A stretch of 64,000 nt of DNA, from assembly GCF_020382885.2 (NCBI RefSeq), contig NC_058496.1, forward strand, positions 7,060,501 through 7,124,500. The letters run 5' to 3'. Position 1 is the first letter of the stretch, and the number at the start of each line of letters is the position of its first letter. This DNA is from Scatophagus argus. Lineage: Eukaryota > Chordata > Actinopteri > Scatophagidae. Both the position numbers and the translations under genes were made by a program. Positions 14,805 through 26,700 of the stretch are shown piece after piece. Under the pieces are notes generated by a model. The model ran no database searches, was not told the DNA's origin, and worked only from the letters and a program-made list of their open reading frames with translations.

Positions 14805-17800
14805 AGTAACACATTGCTTCATTATATCAGTATTTTATTATTGCATCATCCTGTAGATTATTTTAAATCTTGTTGTGATAAATACTCTCAAGAGCACCCA
14901 AAAATGTCCCCTAGACAGGGTTGGGGAAGTCTGAGGGGCGGACTAACACCTTGTGTCGTTTCATAAGATTTGTTTACAGTGATATAAATATAGAAAACCT
15001 CCAGCTTTATACTTTAAATTTACATGAGCGGAAAAAAAAGGATACCTCCAAATCTTATATAATTCAACATCCTTTGTTAAATAACACTAATGGAGAACAA
15101 ATTAATGGATGATCAATTAGCAGTGTTGTGTAATGGCTGACATTCTGGTTGGCATCAATACATAATGAGGTTGGGAAGGGTAGCAATCTGCGAGTGTGCG
15201 TGTGTGTGTGTGTTTGTGTGTGTTACGCAATAGTTGAATTTAGAGATCACATATCTATTGAGTGTTGCATGATATGAGATGGCTGCTAAATTGACCATCA
15301 GAAATGGTTTGCTCACACTCGGTGATCACCCATCGCGCGTCCTTCCTTTTTCCATCAATCCACCTGGCTTCACACCTTTCCTGTCTTTGCTGCTCAAGTT
15401 ATTGCTGCTACCACACATTTTTGCTGCTCTGTCATCTGCTTCTCTCATTTAACTTCACCCCCCTCCCCCCACCATAACTGGCGGGGAGTAGGCCTGTGTG
15501 TGACTGGTCCGTCCCTGCTCTGCCTTTAGCCATGCTGAGCTGGACAAGACCACATCCTGCAAATATATCCCTCCTGGATATCTAACAAAAATATCCCGAG
15601 ACATAAAGTGTGGACTCAGATATTTAGACAGACACACACTGACAAGATAGTGGCATGCATACATACAATGAAACATGAGATGTCAGTGCTGGGACAGGCT
15701 GCAGCGACGAGCTCTTTTAAGATGTGTTTGCACATCAGGTTGCAGTGCAGCGCTTATTAACACCATAAACACTCAGAAGATCACAGCATCGTTAAAATCT
15801 CCTGGAAGACTGTTTGACGTCTTAATAAAACAATACAGTTGGAGAGGTATAACAAAGTCTGTGTTTGGTGTGCGACAGAGTGTGAAGCATGCACAACAAC
15901 AGTCAGCTGATCACCTTGGTGCCATCCAGGCTGATGATACGGTAGACGTTGCGCGTACTGTCGTAGAAGTAGGAGACAGTGACGGCGTGCTTGCTGGTGG
16001 GCAGCCAGTTCTTCTTGGTGTTGGGATCAATCTGGAAGACGTGGGCCCGTGTGCTGTAGATGGGCTGCTCCCTAAAGGGGATGAAGAAGAAGTTGTGAAC
16101 CTCTTTGTGCCGCAGAACCAACGTCTCACCAAACCCGCTGCCAGCACTGAAACTCCTGTTGCCCACGGGGGAGTCAGATCGTCCTGGCAACCGAATTACC
16201 AACTCGCCATCCTCCATGGTTAGGCCACAAAAAGAGAGTCTGTGGAAGGACTGCTACATACACTCATTGTCTTGTTTACTCGATTGACGAGCTACACTAA
16301 CTGAAGCTTCAAACTACAGCAGAGCTCCCCGGTAAGCAACTTAAGTCTACACTTGCTCTCATACATTATCTCTCCACTTGTAAACCAACACGCTAAGTGA
16401 AGGCAGCTACTCAACAGAAACTCTCGCTGTGTTTCTCTCTGTGTAAGGCAGCGCCGACTCTCAGTGCTCTGATATGGGAATGCCTGCAGCACCGAGCGAG
16501 GGTCACACAGGGGAGCAAACGGGGGGGAAAGGAGAGGATTTATGGCTAAATATAGACAGTAGGCCATGGTTAACTACCAATGACACACCCAACAGAGCTG
16601 TAGTCTCCACACAGACACACATAATGCATATGCAGGTATAAACAAGCACACGTCGTGACACAGATGTGATGGAATTATAAATCTAGTGTGACTGTAGATT
16701 TGTGCAAGTGTAGCTTGGATGAGCAGATGAACAAAACTCAATGACTGGTTCAGTTTGAGGCTACTTAATTCCTTATTGACCTCTGTGTGACACCCAAACC
16801 AGAGTTAATATTCACCCTTATTAATGCTGGTGATTATGTAAGAGTCTTCTTTGTTTTTTGACCATCCATTCACCCCGTAACTCTAACGCTTCACCTTCAC
16901 CCTACCTTCCATTTATTCCTCACTGCTTGGTTTGCTCTTACAATGCCCTCATATACTGAAGCATTGTTGGGGCTTCTTGGGCAACATCTACAGTCAGTAC
17001 ACACACACACACACTCAAAGCACAGGGTGCAGAGGGAGATATTCTGGGCTGGCAGTGCTGGCAGAGCAGGAGATAGAGAAGTGCTTACACTGCACTGAGG
17101 GGGTGATGGGGGACATCAAAGGCTTGCTGTATAAATGAATATTAAAATTCAGCAGCAGCACCCCTCCTGTGTGTGATTAGCCAAGACTGGGAAAGAAAGA
17201 AAAACATGGAGACAGGGAGAAAGAGAAAGAGAGAGAGAGGGGGAGAGAGAGAGAGGGAGAGACAGAGGTGGAGGGTGGTGGGGGGTGCTAGACAGGCAGA
17301 GAAAGAGAATGATGGGGAATGTGGAGAGTATAGGAAGTCAGAGAGTGAATCTGGGATGATTAATGTCGCTCCACAAAGCTGCTTGTGGAGTGCTGTGCAC
17401 GAATTATCATAATCATCGACAGCAGTGTAAGTGGCAGAACTGTGAGTCATTTCAACTCCCTCCCAGCACACATCACACAACCACAGCCTGTCCGTATGAT
17501 CTGTGCAATAGCCGCTTGGCAACTGGCATCATTTTTCATTGCATAATTTGACGGAGCTGTGGCAAATGTGGCGCTTCTTGTTGCTTGATTGTGTTTGCAC
17601 CGAACGCAGCAGTGTTCTTGTGCTTTGAATTTTACATCATTGCCTGTGCCAAAGAGTTTTGTTCCAAAATGACACCCACCAGTTGTCAAAAAAAGCAATA
17701 CCTACTCCTACAACGGGAAGTTTTAAAAGGCAGCACAATAAACGACAGAATGTGATTTGAGTTGAGTACTGTTTTGTTAAATATGCAGAATAATTTCCAT

Positions 17801-19692
17801 ACACATTTTCCATCAGATTCCATCAGGTATCAGATTCATCATATATGCTCTCATTACAGGGTTTGTCACATTGAGTCTGGCCTGAACAAATAGTCTGAGA
17901 GTTGGTGGTTATGGGATTGCATGGAGGTCAATTCAGAATGCGCTGACCCCCTTGCACTCGAGCGATGATCTCAGGCAGTAGATAGATAGATAGATAGATA
18001 GATAGATACTTTATTGATCCAGAGGGAAATTCAATAGTAGCATGTAGGCTGTATGGCAGCAACAAAGACTTGGCAACAGGGATACGACAGCAGCGGTAGG
18101 GAAAGCCTGTCTATCTTCCACGAGCGCTTGAAAGAAGTACATACAAGACTGTGACTGGGAAAACAAAGGCTGTCCACCACACTTTGAGAGGGTGAACATG
18201 TTCAAGAGGAAAAAAAGGAAAAGTAAGAGGGTAAGGGGGTAATTTCAGAGGGATGTGAGTGAGTGTTAAAGGAGAAAGTGTGGAGGGGGAAGGGATAACA
18301 CAGAGGAGGAAGAGGAAGAGAAGGAAGAGGAGGAGGAGGAAGTGTTTAGCATGCAGAGCACACTGCGTGACACAAGGGCAGGTGATGGAAAGTGAATGTT
18401 AAGACAGAGGGAGAAGGCGGGCAGAACGAGTGAGGGAGGGAGAGTGATGAAGTGAGGGAAGAGAGGGATGAGGAGAACGTGGAGGAGGTGATAAATGTAG
18501 GTGAGGAGAGTGTGGAGGAGAAGATGAAGGGAGTGGGAAGTTTTAAAACTGCTACACAGTTTGGTATAAACAACTATGCGAGCTGTGGCTGAGCTGCTAA
18601 AATCTGAACTTTCAGGAAAAGAGTTTTTAAGAGGAGATCAGAGTCAAACAGAAACCTTAATGAGTTGTGTGCCTAAGACACTTTTGCTGAATTCTGTGGG
18701 AGGATGATGATAATAATGCCAAATGGATGGGGCATTATGGAGGGAAGCAATGCCCAGATGTTGCTGTTCTGAGATGCTCCTCTGCTTCTATTAAAGACAT
18801 CATGGCCAACAGCTCTTACTTGGAGCTCATGAGTCTGAGGTTGACTGATATGAGAAAGAATGGCGTTTGAAGTGTTTTATTTTTTCACAGTAAACCAGAT
18901 TGTCATTATTTATTTCTCTAGAATTTTAAAAAACAAAACAAGACTCAAACTCTGGCCACTCAAAAGTTGTGAATTAAAGGGAAAATATATGCAAATTATC
19001 GCCATTTATACATTTTTTAAAAATCAACAGTCACATCTCTTTCAATAATCAACAGCCCTGACAGTTTTTACTTTAACTGCTGATAATAATATCGGTGGAT
19101 TTTGAAGACCGCAACTTCAAAACAAAAACGGAAATAAACTATGAGAAAAGGACGGCCTGCATGGATGGATACCGTTGCTGTACTTTCTAATTGAGGTGAA
19201 CCCACATTTATATTGAACTAATACACTCACATCAACTCTACATGTGTTGATACACAGGTATTGATCCTTGAACAATACTGTACCAAATGCCTAAAGGGCA
19301 TTGAACACAACAGGTGTTCCCCATAGTACACACACACACATCATTTTATACCACAAAAGGTTGCATTTATTTTCCACTTCACTTTGCCCCCTTTACTATG
19401 CAGCTGCCCATCTTTCTGCAAACAGACAGTGAAACAGAAGCATAATGAAATGGTCTGTCTGAGAAGGTCTCTCTTTCTCTTGCCACCTCCACCTCCACCT
19501 CCACCTCCACCTCCCTCTTCAAGTTGTCCTTGTTTCCAGAGTTTTTCATTAATTCAACAGAGCAGAGCCTGAAGGGAGGTAGATCTTATTTAAAACGAGG
19601 AGAGGTCATTAATGAAAGAGCTCCCACTTGCTCCATCCACTGGAAGAAGCTTGGATGACCTGAGATGTGCCTGTTAACACACACTCTCTCTC

Positions 19693-19737
<45 letters not shown>

Positions 19738-21365
19738 TCCACACAAACAAGCAAAGACAAAGATGGGGAGAAGAGAAACCGAGTCCGTCTGTGCATTGAT
19801 TGTATTTGCCAAAGGAAGTGAGAGAGCACCAGAGAGAGTGTTGATAGGCATCTCCGGTTCTCGTCCAAAACTAATGTTCTCCTCTCTGCTATTACCATTA
19901 GAGCTGTAAGTGGCTTGGTGTTCAGCCACGAGGCCGGAAGTGAAATATGACTCTATCTGTCTGTGCCATTACCTCTAGATAGGTAGTCAGACAACAGATC
20001 TGCAGCCTACGTACACTTTCATCTCATCTGCACCTGCACATATTCAGACATTAATAAAAAAACAACACTATATGCAGCGTAAGAGCTTTGGATCACAGTT
20101 TACAATTTATTCCACTGTAGATCAATTGAGTCATTGAGTCAGTTGCATAACAGTAAGTTAGTCACCAGTATGGCAGAGCCCAGTGGAGAGCTGAAGCTGA
20201 GTGGGAGACTGCTGAATGATGTGCTGCCCACACTGTAGGAGGGCAGAGTGGGCGTCTGGGAAGCCTCCAGTGTATTGTAAATAGTTAATGCAGGAGTTTT
20301 GGCTGATGCCTTGAAATCGCACCATGCCTGTGCCATATTGCTGACCTCCTGCTGTGCAATTAATCACAATGAACTGCGGGAGACAGCTGTTAATGGACAG
20401 CAGACTTGGTGGGGGGAAATGGACCGCTGAGCGCAGGGTTAGGGGACATGCAAATGAGCAGTGCCGTGCGCTAGAATGAGGAGCTTTGAGCTGTGTGTAT
20501 CCCCCTGGGGGGCGCCCAGTGCTGAGGATGTGTAAGGTGGCGGTCACTGTGCTGCCATAGAGACAGGAAGCCACTTCTTGTCACCGGAGCCTCATGCAAC
20601 CCCGTAGCTACTGTCATTCCCCCATGTTTCTGACATTACTGTTCCCAGACCTTCTCAAGAGCAGGACCTGGAACAGGATGTACGGTACATCAAACCACAG
20701 GTCTTTGAGAGTATATTTGAGAAGAACTGATGTCGTTACACATGCCTTCTTTCAGAATTACATAACTGTCTGTAATGTAGGTGGGGAGTAAACAGTGGGA
20801 CTGCGAGACCTAGAAAATCCAGCATCTATTTTCATTCTCTCATTCTTCTATTGCAATAATAAAGAATCTAAGCTTTGCATCATTTCGGCGACGACACCCA
20901 AAAACCCCTATGAGTCCTGCTTTGGGAATCACTGCAGATTAAGCAACTACTTTGATCCTGAAAGTTTGATGATGGGGCAACTTCTGCACCAGCATTTGTC
21001 CATGAGCATTTGTGGGCCTGTCTATTTCCCCAATCGGAGCATAGCTATTTTGAGAAAGAGGTAATAAATTGCTTCATTAGGCAATATGTCTCAGATTTTG
21101 TGGTTATAATGTGAGGCACGTCAAGGCTCACCACACAATCACACCTGTCAGACAACACAACTCGAACTATTCAGGTTTATTAAGTGTAAGAGGGAGAAAT
21201 ATATTTTAACGCATCACCCAGGACAGCATTGTGTTATGCCTGCTGTGGCGTGGTTTTCATGACAGGGAAGTTCATACCCTGTGAGGCAGCCGCAGCTGAT
21301 ATGAATACAGAAAAGAGGGAAAGAAACAAAGTCAGCCTGTGGGATAATAATCACACTTACCCCAT
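3592..21365 (-). CDS. homer1: Homer scaffold protein 1, long coiled-coil form (9 coding exons)
   Basis: Postsynaptic scaffold that links group I mGluRs, IP3 and ryanodine receptors and Shank. Coding exons in transcript order: 21361-21365 (ATG GG only), 15915-16071, 13830-13961, 12091-12183, 9600-9745, 4447-4603, 4092-4202, 3903-3983, 3592-3783 (TAG 3592-3594). All borders are AG/GT and phases join to 357 aa; mammalian long forms are 354-366 aa. Residues 1 to about 110 are the EVH1 domain, with ligand-groove W24 and G89 conserved; exon 3 reads [20 protein letters not shown]. Exon 5 carries the SPLTP P-motif. From [16 protein letters not shown] (exon 6) onward the protein is coiled coil, ending in two leucine-zipper-like stretches ([20 protein letters not shown]). 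The start at 21363-21365 has a strong context (AACAATGGG) and gives the family's MGEQPI N-terminus. Exon 1 encodes just five bases, so the 54 residues [10 protein letters not shown]... depend on the splice to 16071. Which teleost paralogue this is was not determined. Confidence 0.96.
5659..5686. repeat. (CA)14 microsatellite
   Basis: Perfect dinucleotide run in homer1 intron 5. Confidence 0.95.
9044..9472. mobile_element. Non-autonomous DNA-transposon-like repeat in homer1 intron 5
   Basis: The segment begins CGGTGGAA (9045-9052) and ends with its inverted complement TTCCACCG (9464-9471). Internal phrases, such as GAGAAATATTGTACTTTTTT followed by CTGACAGCTTTAGTTACT and, near the right end, AATGCAGGACTTCTACTTG, are ones I recognise from a very common dispersed teleost repeat. 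It is about 430 bp with no coding capacity. No clear target-site duplication was found, so the exact ends and superfamily are uncertain. Confidence 0.6.
9521..9745 (-). CDS. homer1: Read-through form of homer1 exon 5 (Homer1a-like short isoform)
   Basis: If the exon 5 donor (GT at 9598-9599) is not used, the frame continues into intron 5. It adds 26 residues beginning RYTPLCDA and ending SSTAGL before TGA at 9521-9523. The product would be about 203 aa: the EVH1 domain and P-motif without the coiled coil. In mammals the immediate-early Homer1a isoform is made exactly this way, by intron 5 retention, and its short tail begins RYT as here. I see no close canonical poly(A) signal; the nearest minus-strand AATAAA lies near 8035-8041. 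The open frame is seen in the sequence; its use is inferred. Confidence 0.5.
   Translation of the reverse strand, partial: ESPGDLSSPLTPVTPPMENINGTDEICDTTPNSDTLPGPAQNALAFAHRYTPLCDAFTVTVLSCLLQHSSTAGL
13772..13814. repeat. (TG)n microsatellite next to homer1 exon 3 donor
   Basis: About 21 TG units. On the homer1 transcript it is a CA tract starting about 15 nt after the exon 3 splice donor. Confidence 0.95.
14032..14097. repeat. (TG)25(AG)n microsatellite upstream of homer1 exon 3
   Basis: TG units at 14032-14082 are followed by AG units to 14097. On the homer1 transcript it is a CT/CA tract about 70 nt before the exon 3 acceptor. Confidence 0.95.
14755..14805. repeat. (TAAC)n tetranucleotide repeat
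   Basis: About 12 imperfect ACTA/TAAC units in homer1 intron 2. Confidence 0.95.
17979..18036 (+). mobile_element. Dispersed LINE-tail-like repeat, copy A
   Basis: (GATA)n followed by TACTTTATTGATCC and AGAGGGAAATTC. This is the short dispersed motif common in fish genomes and probably the 3' end of a non-LTR retroelement. Four related copies occur in this window: 24922-24972, 48670-48715, 61309-61350 and 62061-62101. Confidence 0.7.
19483..19515. repeat. (CCACCT)n hexamer repeat
   Basis: Five to six tandem units in homer1 intron 1. Confidence 0.9.
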
Positions 21366-21840
21366 TGTTGTGGTTGACATAAAAGGCGACACTTGAATGT
21401 CGATCCTTTTCACTGGCAGTAATAAATAACAATATCTCTCGGATTGGCTGCTGCGTATGAAGGTCTTCTCTCTACACGACAGCCTTCAATGTATCACCGT
21501 CGCTGCGTCTGCAGGAATTTGATGACAACTGCTCCATTCCCCCTGCGCGGTCACCGCGTGAAATCACACATACATGTCGTTCTGCACATGGCACGGCGGA
21601 GGGCAGATCTTCTTCTCGCCCTTTGGCGTTGAGGGTTTGGTGATGGAGCAGCAGCAGCAACAGTGGCAGCGCTGTGGGAGATCCAGCACAGAGCCCAGTG
21701 GAGATCCGACAGGCGCCCTGCTGTTGTCGTGTAATTTACAGATCCTCGCTGGAAGGGTGGAGAAGTCCTGCTGCCTGAACTGGGAAAGACAGCCCTCATT
21801 TAGCCAGTAGATAACGCACAGCATCACACTGTCCACCCGC

Positions 21841-21841
<1 letters not shown>

Positions 21842-21885
<44 letters not shown>
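21842..21885. repeat. (CT)22 microsatellite in homer1 5' region
   Basis: Perfect run. On the homer1 strand it is (GA)n about 480 nt upstream of the start codon, so it lies in the 5' UTR or core promoter. Confidence 0.95.
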
Positions 21886-21892
<7 letters not shown>

Positions 21893-22280
21893 TAGGCTCA
21901 CATGCTTCACCCCCACTTTCTGGCCCAGACCACAGCTATTTCACACACTCAGTATTATCAGTGCAGATCCATAATAAAGCCGATTTCTCATGAAGCTCTA
22001 GGACTGACCCTTTAGCATCTCTTCTGTTCCTGCAACATCATTTTATGGCTTTTTTCTATTGGTTCACTTGACAAATTCACCTTCTCCTTACCAATGCTGG
22101 TATGTGGACTCTATTGCATAGATTAAAGTATGCTGCAGGTTCTGTGCTGTGGCTGCACATTATGTGTGCTTTATTGATCTGAGCCTATCCACAGACCCTA
22201 TGTGTAGCCCGCCTCCCGCTCCACATCTGGCTGGTGCATCCGCTTCCCTCCCACTCAGATCGCTGTCAGTATCGAACTGC

Positions 22281-22313
22281 TACGTCACGACACCGTCCTC
22301 CGCAGTGACGTCA
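22281..22313 (-). promoter_or_regulatory. Paired CRE sites upstream of homer1
   Basis: A perfect palindromic CRE, TGACGTCA, lies at 22306-22313, and TACGTCAC (a CRE on the reverse strand, GTGACGTA) at 22281-22288, 25 bp apart. They sit about 0.92 kb upstream of the homer1 ATG, on the promoter side of its 5' UTR. Homer1 is an activity-induced gene in mammals, which fits CREB input. The transcription start itself cannot be placed from the sequence. Confidence 0.55.
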
Positions 22314-23280
22314 CTCCGTGCCCAGGGGACAGATGCCATTTGATGTTTGGTTGTTTTTGTAAGAAGTTTGTAAGGAAGTGGCCTCCTCCCCAAATGCTCT
22401 AAGAAAGCGTGATTCCAATCTTCTAACCTGCAATTTTCGACATTAACTGGATTATGTTCTTCTTTGACTATTACTGCACGTGTATATTCTTATCTGATTC
22501 TTCTGTATGCTTTTTATATGGTTTCTTATCTCTGTGAACTGAATAATTAGCTGAAATAGCAAAATTGTAAACTAGGGAATCCTGAGACTCATAGGCTTAC
22601 ATGATCCAGGCTCAGGTAACCATATGGAGTTATTAAATAATGAATGAATAAACAAAATGATGATGATGGCTGTGGATCAAAATGACTCACAGAGCTCAGA
22701 AAGAACAGTGACAGCATTCAGAGCTCAACACAATACCGAAAAACCAAAATGATTCAGAGTTTAGGCGTACAAAGGCAATCTCTTGTTAACTGTGTCTGTC
22801 GGTTTAGTGCCCGCTATCAGCAATGACTGTCTTTTTTACTGTTTCCTCATTACTCTTATTTAATCACTGATATACTATTGTAGACTTTTGGAGCAAACCC
22901 CACCCTAAAGTAGAATCCATGCATGTTTCAATATATTTACACTGAAAAGATCAGTTTAACTACATGAATTTGACTGAGGTTATGGTGTTATCTGTCCTGA
23001 CTGTGCTCCACACACAATGAATACCTTACAATAATGACTGCACTATGGTGATTTTATAGGTAAGTGGACTTATCTGATTCACAACTCAAAGCTCTACATT
23101 CAAATTAAACTCATTTGAATATACAGTAGCCTATCACACAAAACGTTACAGAGCATACACAGACATTCAGAGACATTATAAATTCAGGTCTAGATGTGAG
23201 GACCTTTAAATCTTGATTTTACTGCCCAATATTGTAGTATAGCACAATCTTTTGGGTGGATTTTCCCTTTAACTATCAAG

Positions 23281-23386
23281 GCCACGTCTCCTTTAAATCG
23301 AGTTCCATTACGTCATGATATCAATGCGGAAGTATGTACTCAGACAACTAGCACATCAGTTTTGTTTACAAGAGGCATGCAATTTG
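23281..23386 (+). promoter_or_regulatory. tent2: tent2 promoter and noncoding exon 1
   Basis: TTACGTCA (CRE/ATF type) at 23308-23315 and GCGGAAGT (ETS type) at 23326-23333 lie just before a strong donor, TTTG|GTAAGAG, at 23386/23387. The first coding exon has a good acceptor at 23707-23708 (TTTCTTTTAATTCAG). This implies a short 5' UTR exon ending at 23386. The 5' end is not determined. Confidence 0.45.
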
Positions 23387-23737
23387 GTAAGAGTTACAGA
23401 GTGTTTTGAGGAAACGTTTTTAACGGTTGGTGACACATTTCCAACGACATGCCCTTCACACGAATCTTCAGTGAAACAGGTTTAATTTCGTAATAGTTTT
23501 AACTAGCTAGCTACATTAGCGCAGCTCAACGTTTTCTTAGCTAATGTTAGTTAGCTCGATTTGTTGCCCAATGAGCGATAAGTTTCGGTTTCCTCAGTAA
23601 CTTTTCGTGGCACTGCTATTACAGTTGGGCGACGAGTTCGGTAATCTGACAGCCGCAGTTTCCTTTTAATCACTGACACTAAAGTTGCCGTCGTTTCTTT
23701 TAATTCAGGGAAGCAGCGGAGTTGATGCTGGTGCTCT

Positions 23738-26700
23738 ATGAAGAATCACAGCATGTTTCCCCGCAGCTCTGCACCGAGGGGGCGGACAGCCTACATTAAT
23801 GGCCTGTACCCACCATCCCCTGTGCCTCGGTACTACGATTACAGCCATCAAAACCGTGCAAGTGTCAACAGGTGAGCCTAATGTGGAAATCAACTCCAAT
23901 GTGGTGTTAGACCTCAGGGGCAACAGTCAAATAGTTGTAAACGTCGACCCGCGCCTGTCTGTTTTGCAGCTTCCATGCTCCCGGACTAGGGAGATTGCCT
24001 ACATATGAATGGAAACCCACACCATCTGCCTCGCCAATCCCTCCTCCTCCTCCTCCTCCTCCTGCTCCTCTCCGCACACCAACTATGACCAATGGGCGCA
24101 AGTGTGTATTTTTACCATTTATTCATGACTGAATAATCACTGTCTCGTTATGCTATATTTTTAAACTCACTTCCTTTTTTATGAACGCTCGCCTTTAACA
24201 TATTGCAGAAGAGGTTGAACATACGTGTGTGAAACCTGTTAAACTTTCTGAATTAATGTAATGATTGATTAACGATGATGATCAATGGAAAAAAAGTTTC
24301 ATTTGTGCGTTGACATTGGTAGTTGACATGATAGGGCCCTGCTCATGTAAGGCTGATTTATGTTAGCAGACTCTGGATGTCTGGAGGAAAAGATAAAATA
24401 TCAACCTTGTAAATGTCTCTGACTACAATAATAATGGAAGAGACATGATGATCAGTGTTTCTGCATGGCTCTTAAAGGATGAAAGCTGAGTGCTGCTAAA
24501 GCTGAGTGAATATGACATTACTCCAAGTTTTTGTTATGACTGTGTCCGTTTGTATGTTATTCCACTTTCATGTTTTCTTATCATTGTGTTTCTTCCAGGC
24601 GGCAGAGTGATGAATACAACCTTCATGTTCCAAAGCGCCAACGCCTTGACCCCACTTTCTACCCATCTATCAGCTCCCCTTCAATTCGCGCCCCTCCCCC
24701 TCATCATCCTGAACAAGTGGTGGCAGGATCCTCAAGATCAGGTTTTGATTATTTCTATCCCAGGCCCCGGTCCCATCCTCAGCCTCAGACTCCTGCTGTC
24801 TCAGAAATCTCCATCAGTCTGCAGACCTATGCTAAGGACAAGGTACTGTGTATTCAGGTGGCTTTAAATCATAGCTTGTGGCATCAAGTCTGACCTCCAG
24901 TATACTTGCATGCGGATATCAGATCAGAATCAGAATTCCTTTATTTATCCCCGAGGGGAAATTCTTTACTTGGTTTTGTCAGTGTGCATGTGTCTCGTCC
25001 CTTCAGCTGAGTAATCAGATGGTGGAGCTGTTTGAGGCGTGCCAGCAGCAGTCATCTGATTTGGCCCGGAAGGAGATGTGTCGAGCTCGGCTGCAGCAAG
25101 ACATACAGCGTGTCTATGCAGGTGTGTATGATATACACAACCAAGCTCTGCTCTCACATTCTGTTGTGACTCTTATTTACTTAATGTGTTTCTCACAGTG
25201 GCACGACTTTACTTGACTGGATCTTCTATGAATGGATTGGGCTGCCGGAGCAGTGACGCTGATATGTGTCTGGTCATCAAGGGAAATGTGAGTATCTCTG
25301 ACTCTCGTCCAGAGGTGTGACCCAGTCACTTTTATGCAAGTCATGAGCAAGTCTCAAGTTGAGACTGACAAGTCTCAAGTCTTAAACTTCAAATTTTAAT
25401 TTGAAATAAATCATAATTATGCACTCTTCATCAAATGTATTACCATTTCTGTTGGCGCACTTTGCATCTTGCAGTTCATTTCTTGTTTACTGGGTTGTTG
25501 ATAAGATGCACTTGAATGCACCTTGAAGTCCCTGTTGGCACCCCCTCTGCACCGTGAAAGCCATCCAAAACAAGTGCGTGTATGTACAATCACTGATATC
25601 CACTTCCTCTGAAACATTTGCATGTTTTTCTTTTTCAGAAAAGACATGATCCCATTTATGTACTCTCTGTCCTCCAGAGGTTGTTCAAATCACTGCGTGA
25701 GTAATAACAAACAACTTTATCGAGTATCAAATCATTTAGAATCATTTATTGTCTTCTTAACGTGGCTGGAAAAATTAAAAAAATCAGTGTACCAAAGTGG
25801 GGTTTTTTTCCCCACATTTTATGTTCTCCACATGCTTCGCTAGGTGGAGCTATTTGTCAACTGGAAAAAGAGTTTCAGGTTTACAGAAATGGAAACCAAA
25901 ACTGCCATAAACCCCATGATGTTTGTTTGATTCATAGCATATGTAGAGAAGACTCAGCTGATCAGAGCCAAAGTACCGATCCTCAGGTTCAGAGAGAAAG
26001 GCAGGTAAGAGCAAAACAGTCTTTGAAGCCCGTTTTTACACCATCATCAAAGTCAAAAAGAAGCACTAATGTGACTGTTTTACTACTCCTGTTCTCTTCA
26101 GTGATCTGGAGTTTGATCTGAATATCAACAACACAGTGGGCATCAGAAACACATTCCTTCTGAGGAGTTACGCCTATGGTGGGTGAGACTTTAACTTTAA
26201 AAACTTTCTTGTCTTTGTCTAATTTTAAGGCAGCTGACCAATCGCTGTGTATCTTGGTCCAACCACATGCAGTGCATCTGTTACTTGAAAGAAAGACGAA
26301 AACGTTTCTTGTTTTGACCTGCTGTGTTTGTGTGGTCTGTTTCAGCTGATCTCAGGACAAGACCCATGATCCTTGTCGTCAAGAAATGGGCACGGCACAA
26401 TCAAATCAACGATGCCAGCAAAGGAACGCTGAGCAGCTACACGTTGGTGCTGATGGTGCTGCATTACCTCCAGAGTCAGTACAATCACAGACACAGATGA
26501 AATCCTTTTTCATTCCCATTTGTACTTTTTGACTTACTGTGCATCTCGTCTTCTATGTTTTAATTGCAGCTCTTAGAGAACCGGTCCTTCCCTCTCTACA
26601 GAGGGACTACCCAGTAAGTGTGTCTATTGTTGTTGAGAGTAAGAGCACAGCAGTGGTTGATTGAGCTAGAAAGCGCATGAAGAAAACGTGACGGTTTGGA

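Larger units (their letters stand above)
16072..21360 (-). other. homer1 intron 1
   Basis: A 5.3-kb intron between the five-base coding exon 1 and the EVH1 exon 2. It holds GA-rich runs (17229-17270), a (GATA)n LINE-tail-like repeat (17979-18036), a (CCACCT)n hexamer run (19483-19515) and CT/CA tracts (19682-19738). The balanced-composition segment at 20210-20580, with an octamer, is a candidate regulatory element. No further exon was recognised. Confidence 0.7.
21366..23708. other. Head-to-head intergenic region between homer1 and tent2
   Basis: Contains the homer1 5' UTR (low coordinates), its putative CRE pair, and the tent2 promoter with noncoding exon 1 (high coordinates). Between about 22350 and 23280 the sequence is AT-rich and I see no gene or repeat in it. 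Confidence 0.6.

Noticed and set aside
16072-16217. Upstream extension of homer1 exon 2 beginning [10 protein letters not shown]
   Set aside because: There is a good acceptor at 16072-16073, and the ATGGG|GTAAG exon at 21361-21365 gives the exact family N-terminus. The extension is intronic read-through, though an alternative start there cannot be fully excluded.
15675-16223. 182-codon plus-strand open frame
   Set aside because: It is the antisense shadow of the homer1 EVH1 exon 2 (15915-16071) and its flanks.
20158-20574. 138-codon minus-strand open frame in homer1 intron 1
   Set aside because: No family signature and no splice sites fitting homer1; treated as a possible noncoding element instead.
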